Assembly: GCA_002794775.1 (NCBI GenBank)
Contig: NBAY01000120.1
Coordinates: forward strand, 17,128-81,127
DNA: 64,000 nucleotides
Direction of reading: 5' to 3'
Source: Porodaedalea pini
Taxonomy: Eukaryota; Basidiomycota; Agaricomycetes; Hymenochaetales; Hymenochaetaceae
Shown here: one piece after another, positions 12,157-21,189 of the stretch
Layout: the number at the start of each line of letters is the position of its first letter
Position numbering within the stretch: the stretch's first letter is position 1
The notes under the pieces: generated by a model
What the model saw: only the letters and a program-made list of their open reading frames with translations
Told to the model about the DNA's origin: nothing
Databases searched by the model: none
Made by a program: the position numbers and the translations under genes

Positions 12157-12399
12157 GACATCGCTGACCTGGCGATGGGCCAGCAAAAGACGATCAACAT
12201 CGACGATGAGCGTCGTTACCGCATTTTCCACGGCAAGAAGATGTCCCAGGTGTCCCCAGCGACTTGCTCGGTGATGAGTTCAAGGGCTACGTCTTCCGCG
12301 TCTCTGGCGGAAACGACAAGCAGGGCTTCCCGATGAAGCAGGGTGCTCCTTTCTGCTGGTCACTCTTCCCTCCGTCTCTGCCGCACTGGTGTGGTTCAA
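12157..12399 (+). pseudogene. Captured ribosomal protein eS6 (S6e) fragment, right copy
   Basis: Three adjoining frames match eS6 of the small ribosomal subunit. First [21 protein letters not shown], then (after a one-base loss near 12250) [15 protein letters not shown] and [14 protein letters not shown], then (after another shift near 12342) [16 protein letters not shown], corresponding to the family's LLLSxGHSCYRPRRTGE with a small deletion. The conserved initiator region and the C-terminal half, including the phosphorylated tail, are absent. About 80 codons remain. Just upstream (to 12027) another exon-like piece ends in TIDDEHGCPTSHTLK at a GTAAGC donor; I do not recognise it. The fragment cannot make a ribosomal protein and looks like host DNA picked up by the element. 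Confidence 0.85.
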
Positions 12400-12673
12400 C
12401 TTCCCTCGCCCTGTTCACGCAGCACGTGTTCCTCGCCTCTTCCTCCTGCCCCCCTTGACGATCCACACGCTTCAACATCGACGTCAGCCGTTTTCCCATC
12501 CGCCCTTCTCATTGAGCGGTCCGGCGAACGCGACGCAACCGTTGTGTCCGAGAAGGATCTCGTTCCGATCAAAACATTCGCAGCGACCTCTTCTCACGCA
12601 TCAACTCCACCTGTCCTTCGACGCTCACAGACGCTCGTCAACGTCCAGAGCCAGAGAGCCCGCTGCAGCGAAT

Positions 12674-13930
12674 ATGGCCACCGTCCACGCCCCGCGCCAT
12701 CCCCACCCCCATCCGCATCCGCATTCGATATCACCGTCGAGTGCCAGCTCGAACCACTCGCCCTTCCGGCGCGTGCACCGCGCGACGTACGCCCCGCCTC
12801 CACCTGCGAAATCGTCTTCTGCGTCCGCCGCTGCCGCAGCGTCTACCTCGAGTTCTGTAAGCATCCCCCCTCTTTCCCCCCGATCTCTGATACTTGAGTG
12901 ATGAGCGGCTGTTGATCGCTGTCTTTTTCTCTATCACTTTTTTTTCCCTCCGACCGCGCCGAAAACGCTCGACAAAAAAACAGTCATCGGCAGTCCCGCG
13001 CGCACACCACTCGCACCACCCCGCGCCGGCAGCACCCCCACCGGCAGTCGACACTTACTACGGGCACGAAGACATCAGCAAGCTCTGCGCGCGCTTCGTC
13101 AGCCATACCTTCGACTGCCCCGAGATCCTTCCTCCGTCGTCCTCCACCTCTTCCACATCGTCCTCGACCGCAGTCGTCTCGCGTTCCCCCGCTACCGCAA
13201 CGGCAGGATCAGGAGGGGCACCAGTGATACCGAATACGCTTGCGCACTTCGTCGGATACGCACTGCATCGCACTCGCCTCGCCGTTCACGCACGAGACGT
13301 AGCGTCCTGCAGTCGGCGCTCTGCTACATCGGGGTGGTGCGGGGGAAGGTGACGGGGCTCGCGGAGAAGGAGAAGATCAGCACGGGAGTGAGGGGCGAGC
13401 CGGAGTTGGATAAGAGGGAAGGCGAGGCGTCTCTCTCGTCAAAGGCAAATACCTCTTCGGACACGTCCAACCCCTGCGGTCTTCCGACAGAGCTGACGTC
13501 AATGGACCCCTCCGACACATCGCGCGTGCCGACAGTCTACCATATGGACACTTCGCTTCCATTAACTCAGCAGATGCAGACTCAAGGGCAGTCTAACGAC
13601 AAGCGTCGTAAGATCCTTGGAAAACCGTTCACGCCGCTGTCACCTCTGTCATCGCCGCTTCTTCGCCCGCGGCGCACTTTCGTCGCCGCACTCGTTGTGG
13701 TATCAAGATTCTTACAGGATCGATGCTATTTGAATCGAGCATGGGCAAAGCTCTCCGGTCCCATCACGCGTGGTTGAACGCTGCTAACGCGCATTGGGCG
13801 ATGCCCTAGGGTGGTGTCTCTGGGTCGGCAAGAGCACTACGCTGCCGCAGGAAGAGAAGTCACGCAACATGCAACGCACGAAAAGCGAGGGTACGAATGC
13901 ATTTGGATCGTCTCCGGTTTCTGCAGTGCA
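12674..13930 (+). pseudogene. Captured cyclin fragment (PHO85/PCL-type), right copy
   Basis: Begins MATVHAPRHPHPHPHPHS, a low-complexity basidiomycete cyclin start. Exon 1 ends in a serine run at a good GTAAGC donor (12857). Exon 2 resumes in phase after a polypyrimidine tract and CAG, giving YYGHEDISKLCARFVSHTF and LAHFVGYALHRTRL, the entry to the cyclin fold. A one-base shift near 13295 leads to VLQSALCYIGVVRGKV, then SPLLRPRRTFVAALVVVSRF and QDRCYLNRAWAKLSG, the cyclin core. A stop at 13775-13777 and another shift precede LGDALGWCLWVGK and RTKSEG. Order and motifs match PHO85-type (PCL) cyclins of agaricomycetes. The retained intron means capture was from genomic DNA and not from mRNA. Two frameshifts and a stop make it non-functional. 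Confidence 0.85.
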
Positions 13931-14640
13931 CAAACGCGGGGCACTTCCCGAGTCCACCCTTGCCAGATGCAGGCGCAAGTCTGAAGTCTGGCCGCGCGCA
14001 GACAAAGGCAGGGATGGCAAACGGAGTACCTCAGACATGCTGCGACGCTGCCAGGTGATGCGGCCGTGCGGAGCGTGCTGCCCCACTATTGATCCCCAGG
14101 ATCGTTGCCGTTCTCGTTTGTTGGTCCACCTCTCGCGGTCATTGCGGCGCTCAGTGCACAGCAAACATTCCTTTCTTCCGCGCTTGCATCACAGACACCA
14201 TTGTTGTCTGACCGATGCCCGTTCCGCTCAAAAAACTGACATTCTGCCTGTCGTACTCGCCGCTCTCACTTGGTGAATCAACAATCGCATTTGGTTCACT
14301 GCCAACAATCTGCAGCACGTGACGCGATGCACTTCCCGAGTCCACCCTTGTCCGATGCAAATAGTCCGGAATTTGGCCGTACGCAGACAAAGGCAGGGTT
14401 CGCGAACAGAGCTCAGGTGTGCTGCTACGCTGCCAGATGGCGCAGCCGTGCGGAGTGTGCCGCCCTCTCACGATCATTGCAGCTCACCAGCACGCGGCAC
14501 TCAGTGCACAACGAACATTGCTTTTTCCGCTTTCCGTCAGACACCATTGTCGTCTGACCCGATGCCTGTCCCACTTGAAGAGCTGACAGTGTGCTTTTTG
14601 TACTTGCCACTCTCACTTGGTGAACCAATGCTTGAGATAC
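13895..14640. repeat. Diverged tandem duplication of about 390 bp, right arm
   Basis: Unit 1 (about 13895-14280) and unit 2 (about 14281-14640) share CACTTCCCGAGTCCACCC at 13942 and 14330 and a block ending CTCTCACTTGGTGAA. Divergence between the units is far larger than between the two arms, so this duplication is older than the palindrome's present arms. It overlaps the end of the cyclin fragment. Confidence 0.7.
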
Positions 14641-14779
14641 TGTGTGTGGTGTCATGTAGCTATCATTATAGCTATAACTTCAATAACAGTACTAATGGTG
14701 TGTGGAGTCCCGCATGGAGTACAGATTTGAACTATTTGTCCAACTTGGGCTTGAGTGTCGGGTCAGAGGCCGATGTGAC

Positions 14780-15775
14780 TTAATACTGACTGTCATTCAT
14801 GATATATACAGGTTGAATGTGACAACATCAAGGGGATGATTCTACTCTCAGAGCTTTCTTGCAGGTGAACTTGTTCAATTCAAAGGCTGATCTGTGTTGG
14901 AAGGAAAGAGATCATTGTCATCCTACATGTGGACAAGGGGAAGGGTCTGTCTCTTGTTGTATCTGTTGTATCAGTCTCAGTCATTCATTTGTTATCCTTG
15001 AAGGATACTTTGATCTGAGTAAGTGTTGTGTATCACTGGAGGACATTACAAAATGTGAAGAGAAGATGGTTGCATCCATATTATGACATGTTGCATCCAA
15101 ACTTTTGTCAGAGGAGATCTCTGAGGGCCAGTCCAGCACCACACCTGCAAAACTGGAGGCAACGGGTGAGGACAAGAAGGAAATAGTGATGGTGGCTGCT
15201 AGGCAAGACATATGGCCATCTGTATGATGCATTCAAGCTCATACTGATGGAGCTGGAGAAGGTCTTCACAATGCTGTTGAACTTGCTGTTACTGGCAACA
15301 TTCGCACAGCTGATGGTGATGATCATGTGGTGGCCAACTACTGTAGCCAATCAAGCTGCATGCAGACATTGAGTTAATGTGCTATATGGACATGGGCATT
15401 GATATTATCAGACAGGTGAGGTGGTGAGCACTGAGGTGGTACCTATCAAGGCAAAGCTCATTTCACTGCCTCTCTGTGTGCTGGGTACAAATGCTACTGA
15501 CAATGTGTGCTGTGTTTGTTGTAATTGTCTCACTCTATACTTATTTTGAGTTTGCGGTATGCAGCAATTGAGTGTCTTGAGCATGCAATTGAGAAGATAC
15601 AGAGCACTATTGAGGAGCAGGGTGGTAATCTCTTCAAAATGAAGTTTTATGCTTTCTTGTCCTTAATCTTGTGGAAGCTCTGGTGTCGGGCCAATGATTG
15701 TAGTGTATTGATTTGTCTTCAGAGCAAAGCTGCCAAGATGCAGAGTCTAGAACAAAATGCTTGAGAAATTATCTA
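14780..15775 (+). other. CpG-poor degenerate segment, right arm (possible decayed transposon gene)
   Basis: Plus-strand copy of the segment at 6603-7598. Open fragments include LQVNLFNSKADLCWKERDHC near 14860, MELEKVF near 15245 and IECLEHAIEKIQSTIEEQGG near 15565, with splice-like borders between some of them. CpG is nearly absent. No family is recognised; a relic of the element's transposase is possible but unproven. Confidence 0.4.
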
Positions 15776-15887
15776 TAGAATTATTAAGGCTTCCATTCTA
15801 GACTTATTTAATTTTCATGACATAATGATTTTTTGCATTTTAAAAAATGATTCTAAGGCAGGAATCAAAAAAGACCTTATATAGCTA

Positions 15888-16443
15888 GGTACTCTCAGAC
15901 ATTTGGGTGTACCTAACTGGACACCTCCAGATAATTGGATGTACCTGACTGGGCACCCCTAGATAATTGGGTGCACCCAGTTGGGCACCCCCAGATAGTT
16001 GGGTGCACCCAGTTGGGCACCCCCAGATAATTGGGTGTGCCCAACTGGGCACTCCCAGATAGTTGGGCACGCCCAACTGGGCACCCCCAGATAGTTGGGC
16101 GCACCCAACTGGGCACCCCCAGATAGTTGGGCGCACCCAACTGGGCCCCCCCAGATAGTTGGGTGTGCCCAATTGGGCACCCCCAGATAGTTGGGCACTC
16201 CCAACTGGGCACCCCCAGATAGTTGGGCGCACCCAACTGGGCCCCCCCAGATAGTTGGGCGTGCCCAATTGAGCACCCCCAGATAGTTGGGCGTGCCCAA
16301 TTGGGCACCCCCAGATAATTGGGCACTCCCAACTGGGCACCCCCAGATAGTTGGGCACTCCCAACTTGGGCACCCCCAGATAGCTGGGCGTGCCCAACTG
16401 GGCACCCCCAGATAATTGGGCACTCCCAAATAGTTGGGTATAC
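15888..16443. repeat. 32-bp tandem array, right arm
   Basis: Inverted copy of the array at 5935-6490 with the same number of units and the same variants, which implies duplication of the whole arm and not separate array growth. Confidence 0.9.
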
Positions 16444-17332
16444 TGAGTATACTCAACTAGGTACCTGTAAAAGATTTAGATACAGTCAACTAGTCATATC
16501 TAATCTTTTAAGCTTAGTAGTCCAGGCCTGATATTTGAGCACAGCTCAAGTCTGACTGCTTTCAAGTCTCTCTTTCATTTTAACTTCAAATCTCTTCCCT
16601 TTCTTGTTCTCTTCATCCTAGGATTTTACACTGTATTGATACTTTGTGTATCTCAGAGTGTTAGATGCTTAGTATCTCAAAGTTATGTTATGATGTTCAG
16701 AAGGTCAGCAACATGTTAGAAATGATAAGAATGCTCTAGTGGGCTTACACTCTTTCTACATTTCTATCTCAGTTTCCCTCTTAGTTTATACTCTCTATTC
16801 TACTTGGGCATTCAAACTAATCCTAATGTATCAGACCTTTGCACTTGTTCAGTTTTCAATTGCTCTACTTAAGTGTCCAGTGCAGCTATGTCACTCTAGT
16901 TAGAACTTCTCATAGAGCCTATGACATATAATCTCTCTAATATAGTTAGAATGCTGGAGCTTGATTCCCAATGTTTAATGTTAGAATATCATTAATGATT
17001 TCTTAAGTAGTCATTACACTTTTAGCTGACTCATATTTATTTTCATTTCTCTCATACTGCTGTACAATTTCCCTATTTCTCCATTTGTCTTACAGTATAT
17101 AGAACTGTTCAATACTATCTCTATTATTTTTATTATCTTAGTCTTTCTAATAGCAACAAATATCTTTTTGTCCTGTGTGTCTAGCATGCTCAGCATTCTT
17201 TCCTGTCTGATGCAGACTAATCTTGACCAAAATTCAATTCATGCCAATGGTCAATAGCAAGATCACTAAATTGTAGGATCAAAAACAATAAAATACAACA
17301 TTTATAAAGCCCCTAGATTTTATGGCAAAAAC
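16444..17332. other. AT-rich stretch of the right arm, no gene
   Basis: Inverted copy of 5046-5934; nothing recognisable in it. Confidence 0.6.
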
Positions 17333-17548
17333 AAATTGGGTGTGCCCAAAAGTCCCCCAGACAGTCAGTGACAGTGACATATCTGGGCACTCCCAGGGCA
17401 CTCCCACTGGGTGTGCCCAAAAACTGGGCAGGCCCAGTTGGGAGTGCCCAAATGATCTGGGTGCACCCAACTTTCCCACAGTAAAAAAAATTGGGCACAC
17501 CCAACCCGCACCCACTGGGAGTGCCCAGCGGATTGGGCACGCCCAGGC
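17333..17548. repeat. Subterminal GC-rich word repeats, right
   Basis: Inverted copy of 4830-5045, with CG retained at two places where the left arm has CA or TG. Confidence 0.75.
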
Positions 17549-17623
17549 TCAATACCTAAATGGTCAATTAGTTGTGTGTACGAATAGACCTACTTGGTCT
17601 GCTCAGAGGGGTAGCCTGAAGTG

Positions 17624-17631
17624 CGTTTCTT
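17624..17631. repeat. Target site duplication, right copy
   Basis: CGTTTCTT, identical to 4747-4754, directly after the terminal GTG of the element. Confidence 0.9.
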
Positions 17632-18242
17632 CCTCTATGACGGACAAATAAACTTCCTCAGAACGTGGACTCAGAAACGAGACCATAAGCCTCCTTGTTT
17701 CCCTGCTACGATTCCCAGCAGGGAGAAAAAGTGCTGTTTTATCTCGTCCGACAAGTTTAGCCATAGGCTTCAAAAGGGGCACATTTAGTTGCACCGGATA
17801 CGAGCTGAGAAGAATGATGCAAACCAGTTCAGGACGGCTGGAATGTATTGTAGACCGCTTTTCGAGAAGATCCACGGCGACTCGGTGATCATTCAGGATG
17901 ACAAACTGCCTCCCGAATATTGTGAAGTATGATATAGGCCCTGGAATAATGCGGGGTGAGTTCCATTCGGACTGATCGTCAACACAGTTGTATCCATACC
18001 GTATAGCTCTTTCCACTTCGCATAATGCTTCGGCGGCTCATCATGCGGCACTTGGAAGAGGTTCCCTACGAATGGAAGGGACGCTGGGCCTTAAAATTGT
18101 CAGCTCATGTTTTTAAACCTAGTATACGAGTTCCGGTACCTGGGGGAAAGCGTGACCTGTGACGGGAGTGAAGACTGTAGATAGCGATAGCAGAAGCTAA
18201 GAAGAACGCAGTGTAAATGAAGTACTCATTATAGAGGAGCAT
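17624..18242 (-). pseudogene. Cytochrome P450, N-terminal part (gene split by mobile element)
   Basis: First half of the P450 whose second half is at 3166-4754. The start codon (18242-18240) opens MLLYNEYFIYTAFF and a hydrophobic membrane anchor (LASAIAIYSL), then HRSRFPPG, the proline-rich hinge. After an intron follow LPFVGNLFQVP, HYAKWKELYG, then IFGRQFVILNDHRVAVDLLE and KRSTIHSSRPEL, MAKLVGRDKTALFLPAGNR, RETRRLM and the peptide IEEET, where the target duplication sits. All are in the order and spacing of fungal microsomal P450s. Four exons and three short introns are needed. The enzyme would be an ER-bound monooxygenase of unknown substrate. Both halves together give about 500 residues, normal for the family. 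Confidence 0.85.
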
Positions 18243-19008
18243 AGTCAATTGGTATGTAGCACGCAGAAACATGTCAAGGTGGAAGAGGCCGTTATGGTGC
18301 TGTCTATATACATACGAGACGGAGTATTTGAAACCAGTACACTCTTCTGGAAGTGGCGTCTTCAAACTTGATGATTGAATCTTCTGATCTTTTTCTCTGA
18401 TAGGAGAGATCCAGACAGCGAGTAGCTACACAGACGCTATGCATGCGGCTCTGTCAGTCCGTGATTAGAGCAGAATGAGCTTACAGCGTAGTCGTTAAGA
18501 TGAGAAGTGATATTCCATCTCCACCGCGCGCTCATACTCATTTGATATACGGTTTGATCATCTTCCGTGCACTAGAACGTAAACGAATATCATTCACATA
18601 CCAACATCACCGAGGCGTAGCAGGAAGCTTCAGAAAAGATAAGAAGGCGCTTCCTCCAAAAGTACATGTGGGTCTCTCTGTCATGCCGGCATGACAGGGT
18701 CTATCGATGATTGCAAAACGAGAAACCGAAGGAGCGTATCAAGCCCGTTCTGGCTCTCAAATAGATTGTACCACTGCATCACGTAGCTGATTGAGAAATC
18801 TCTCGGCTCCCAAGTTTTGTCTTGAAATTAAGTTGTGAGACGAAGAGCAATCCGATCATCCGCCCTTGAACGACCTAGGAGTAGAAAGCCATTCGATGGA
18901 TGCGTTATGGAGTGCATGCAAGTTCAACAGAACAATGGAAATAAAATAAAATTGCATTAAGGAAGGTAGCACAATGACAATATGACTTAGTGTCACAAAA
19001 TTATTTCT
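18243..19008. other. Intergenic, P450 promoter side
   Basis: About 770 bp between the P450 start and the stop of the thioesterase-like gene, both on the minus strand. I see no gene here. It should contain the P450 promoter. Confidence 0.5.
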
Positions 19009-20309
19009 TCAAGCCCTGGCCTTCAAGCCCTTCGATTGCGTGTCATAAGGAACGCACAGCGCGGTCTGAGTAGCAATAGCCAAACATCTCTGATTCTCCC
19101 TCCAGGAAACATCTCGTGAGTCATTCGCTTCATCCGGCGGTGCAGTCCACACTTCCACACTCGTCTCATGCCGCCCAAGAGGGTCCTGCAGGAAGCGACC
19201 GAGCGAGTACAGTCCGAGCGTGCGCTGTGAGTGAGACTCGAGTCGAATAGGAGCCTTGAACTCGATTGACATCGTCAGGGTGGCATACCAACTGTGATGA
19301 CACAATTCAGCAAAGGACATCGACTATTAGTGATAAGATACCAACGTCTTTCCTATGAGCGGGTTTTCTTCGTGCGGAAGCAGCTCAGGTAGAGGCTTGA
19401 TGATGTCCGCACAGAAGGGAAGCATGCTTGAACGCAATGGTCCAACATCGTCCTCGAAGGTAAGCCAGGAGCCAAATTCCAGGCCTGGCGGCTCCCGTTG
19501 GATAGACTCATCGTCACCGAATGCAGTGGAAAAATGGCGATTCTCCATCCTATTCAAACGCTGCAATGCAGGATCCTCCTTGCCGCTGATGCGCGTCTTG
19601 AAGTTCCAGACATCGTAGAGGACAATGTCAGAAGAGTGCGTTGGGTGTGTGCGGAGTGGGATGCGCCGGGCGAAGGGAGATGGTGGGACAAGTGCTTTCG
19701 GATCGACTTGGGATGTCGGATTTGCGTTGGTAAAAATACCGAAAATTATATGAGCGGAGACCATGGTCTGATTCTGTTACAGATGATTGGGCACGCAGAA
19801 GAATCGTTAAAATGATGGGTCACTTACATTTTGGATCAGCTCTGCCTGAACGTTGTTCGTTGTTGAGCCGCCTTTCACAGACTTCACACGGACATCAAAC
19901 GGGGCAGCTTGCATTCCAGGGCCCGATCCTGGTTCCTCGGCAGAAAGGACGGCTTGCACCGGCCGAAGGAAGTGAGCGGAGACATGTACGGGATCTGCTA
20001 CTCTCGGAGAGTGCAGTTTCTGATGAGCAGCGCAAGCCTCGATAATGAGACCAATGACATATCCTGCACAGCAGAACATGAGCTCGCTACAAATCAGATG
20101 GGCCAATTCATGCGTACCTCCATTTGGAACACTATACAGCACGACGACGAGTCAACAGTCAGCGCACAAGCATGGTGAGCCATACAACAGAGTGCTTACA
20201 CGGAGACGGTCCAGTCCAAGTCGATGTGCCCACTCCAGAGGCTCTCCTTGCCAGTCACGCTTGACCTTTCGGTTTTCTGTACACACAAAGCTTCACTGAG
20301 AGGAGCCAT
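19009..20309 (-). CDS. Thioesterase-like (acyl-CoA thioesterase, double hot-dog) protein
   Basis: Starts MAPLSEAL at 20309. Exon 1 ends near DLDWTVSV; a micro-exon of about 14 bases gives VPNGG; the next exon carries YVIGLIIEACAAHQ and VHVSAHFLRPVQA, the first hot-dog helix and strand typical of fungal TesB-like acyl-CoA thioesterases. The third large exon has PFARRIPLRTHP, LYDVWNFKTRISG and FGSWLTFEDDV. The last has WYATLTMSIEFKAPI, TLGLYSLGRFLQDPLGRHETSVEVW and CLAIATQTALCVP, the second hot-dog. The stop is at 19009-19011. Introns around 20,130-20,180 and 20,070-20,120 flank the micro-exon. The likely role is hydrolysis of acyl-CoA; substrate chain length cannot be told. It is divergent from the D-lactate dehydrogenase gene. 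Confidence 0.75.
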
Positions 20310-21189
20310 CTCTCTGAAGGATGCTCGAGTGGAGAGCAGCGACGATGGGGAAAATGGGACCCAGGAAGGCTTCGCTGGCGGCGACGGAATTTGTCCGGTT
20401 GCTGATGAGTGGAAGACCTCGATGCTAAGCCACAGTCTCCGTGAATGTCAATGAACGTGCGGCATCTTAAGAAAACTTGAAGGACCCCAGATGACTGTAC
20501 GCCACCCCAATCTCCCAGTGTGATTCATCAAGAGTATCTGTCTTCTGAAGAACGAGATCGGAGAAGTTAAAGAACAAAAGCAAGATCATGTCGCATCCGA
20601 CACAACCTACCGCGCACTTCTATCTTTGGTGATTGCGAGTCACAGTTCTAGCAGCTTCGGTGTCCCCTTCTGCACATCCGCTTGCTGTCGACGAAACTGA
20701 CTGTAATTATGCAAGGTAGGTAGGTAGGTATATTTCCCAGTTTGGGTCCCTAAACAGAAACACCAGTCGCCGAACTACATGTCAGGAGTACAAGCACCAA
20801 ATACTCCCTATTCGGCACAGTGAATCGGCCGCGTGGACGCCGGAACCAGAGGCCTAAATTGACCTGTTCAATTACTGCTTTTTGTAAGGCGTTCGGCTAT
20901 CAGTCATCGTAGCCCGGCGACATCTCTTAGATTCTCTAGGCTGATGCTCACTTACGTTCCTTCTTCTGGCGCCAGCACATTTCGTATCTGTCAAGCCCTG
21001 CGACGCCGCTGATGTGACCGAGCTTGCTCTTCACATGAAAAGTTCGAAAAATGTCCGGCGATCTAGTCATCGGAGAAACATGCTTCTGACTCTGATCTAT
21101 TTACAGAAAAAACCCAAATCAATCGATCTCACGCACAGGCCTCCGTCCTGGCATGTGCTCCTCAGTATCTTTAGACTTTTCAGAAGCAC
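20310..21189. promoter_or_regulatory. Shared divergent upstream region with GGTA microsatellite
   Basis: 880 bp separate the starts of the thioesterase-like gene (minus) and the D-lactate dehydrogenase gene (plus), so both promoters should lie here. A short GGTA tandem run is at 20714-20730. I see no other structure. Confidence 0.45.

Larger units (their letters stand above)
4755..17623. mobile_element. 12.9-kb palindromic (fold-back / long-TIR) DNA transposon
   Basis: Two inverted arms of 6,282 bp (4755-11036 and 11342-17623) flank a 305-bp unique spacer. The ends are CACATCAGGCTACCCC and, on the other strand, CACTTCAGGCTACCCC, so the element begins CAC and ends GTG, with an 8-bp target duplication outside. 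Mirrored features have coordinates summing to exactly 22378 throughout, so the arms have no net length difference; I found only three substitutions, all transitions. From outside in, each arm holds GC-rich word repeats, an AT-rich stretch, a 32-bp tandem array, a CpG-poor degenerate segment, and a CpG-rich captured block with eS6 and cyclin fragments. No intact transposase is recognisable, so the element is probably non-autonomous. An 8-bp duplication fits the hAT, P or KDZ (Kyakuja-Dileera-Zisupton) superfamilies; the family is not settled. Confidence 0.9.
11342..17623 (-). repeat. Right inverted arm of the palindromic element
   Basis: Reverse complement of 4755-11036 with equal length. One substitution seen by comparing translations lies near 15200 (GGCTGCTAGGC here against GGCTGCTGGGC from the other arm), a G-to-A change. 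The outer end is GGGGTAGCCTGAAGTG, directly before the target duplication. Confidence 0.92.

Noticed and set aside
4755..17623. Palindrome as a pure assembly fold-back artefact
   Set aside because: Precise CAC...GTG ends, an 8-bp target duplication outside and in-frame continuity of the interrupted P450 argue for a real insertion. Long-read confirmation is still desirable.
18500..18694. Short open frame (64 codons) upstream of the P450
   Set aside because: No similarity, low coding quality, in a promoter-like interval.
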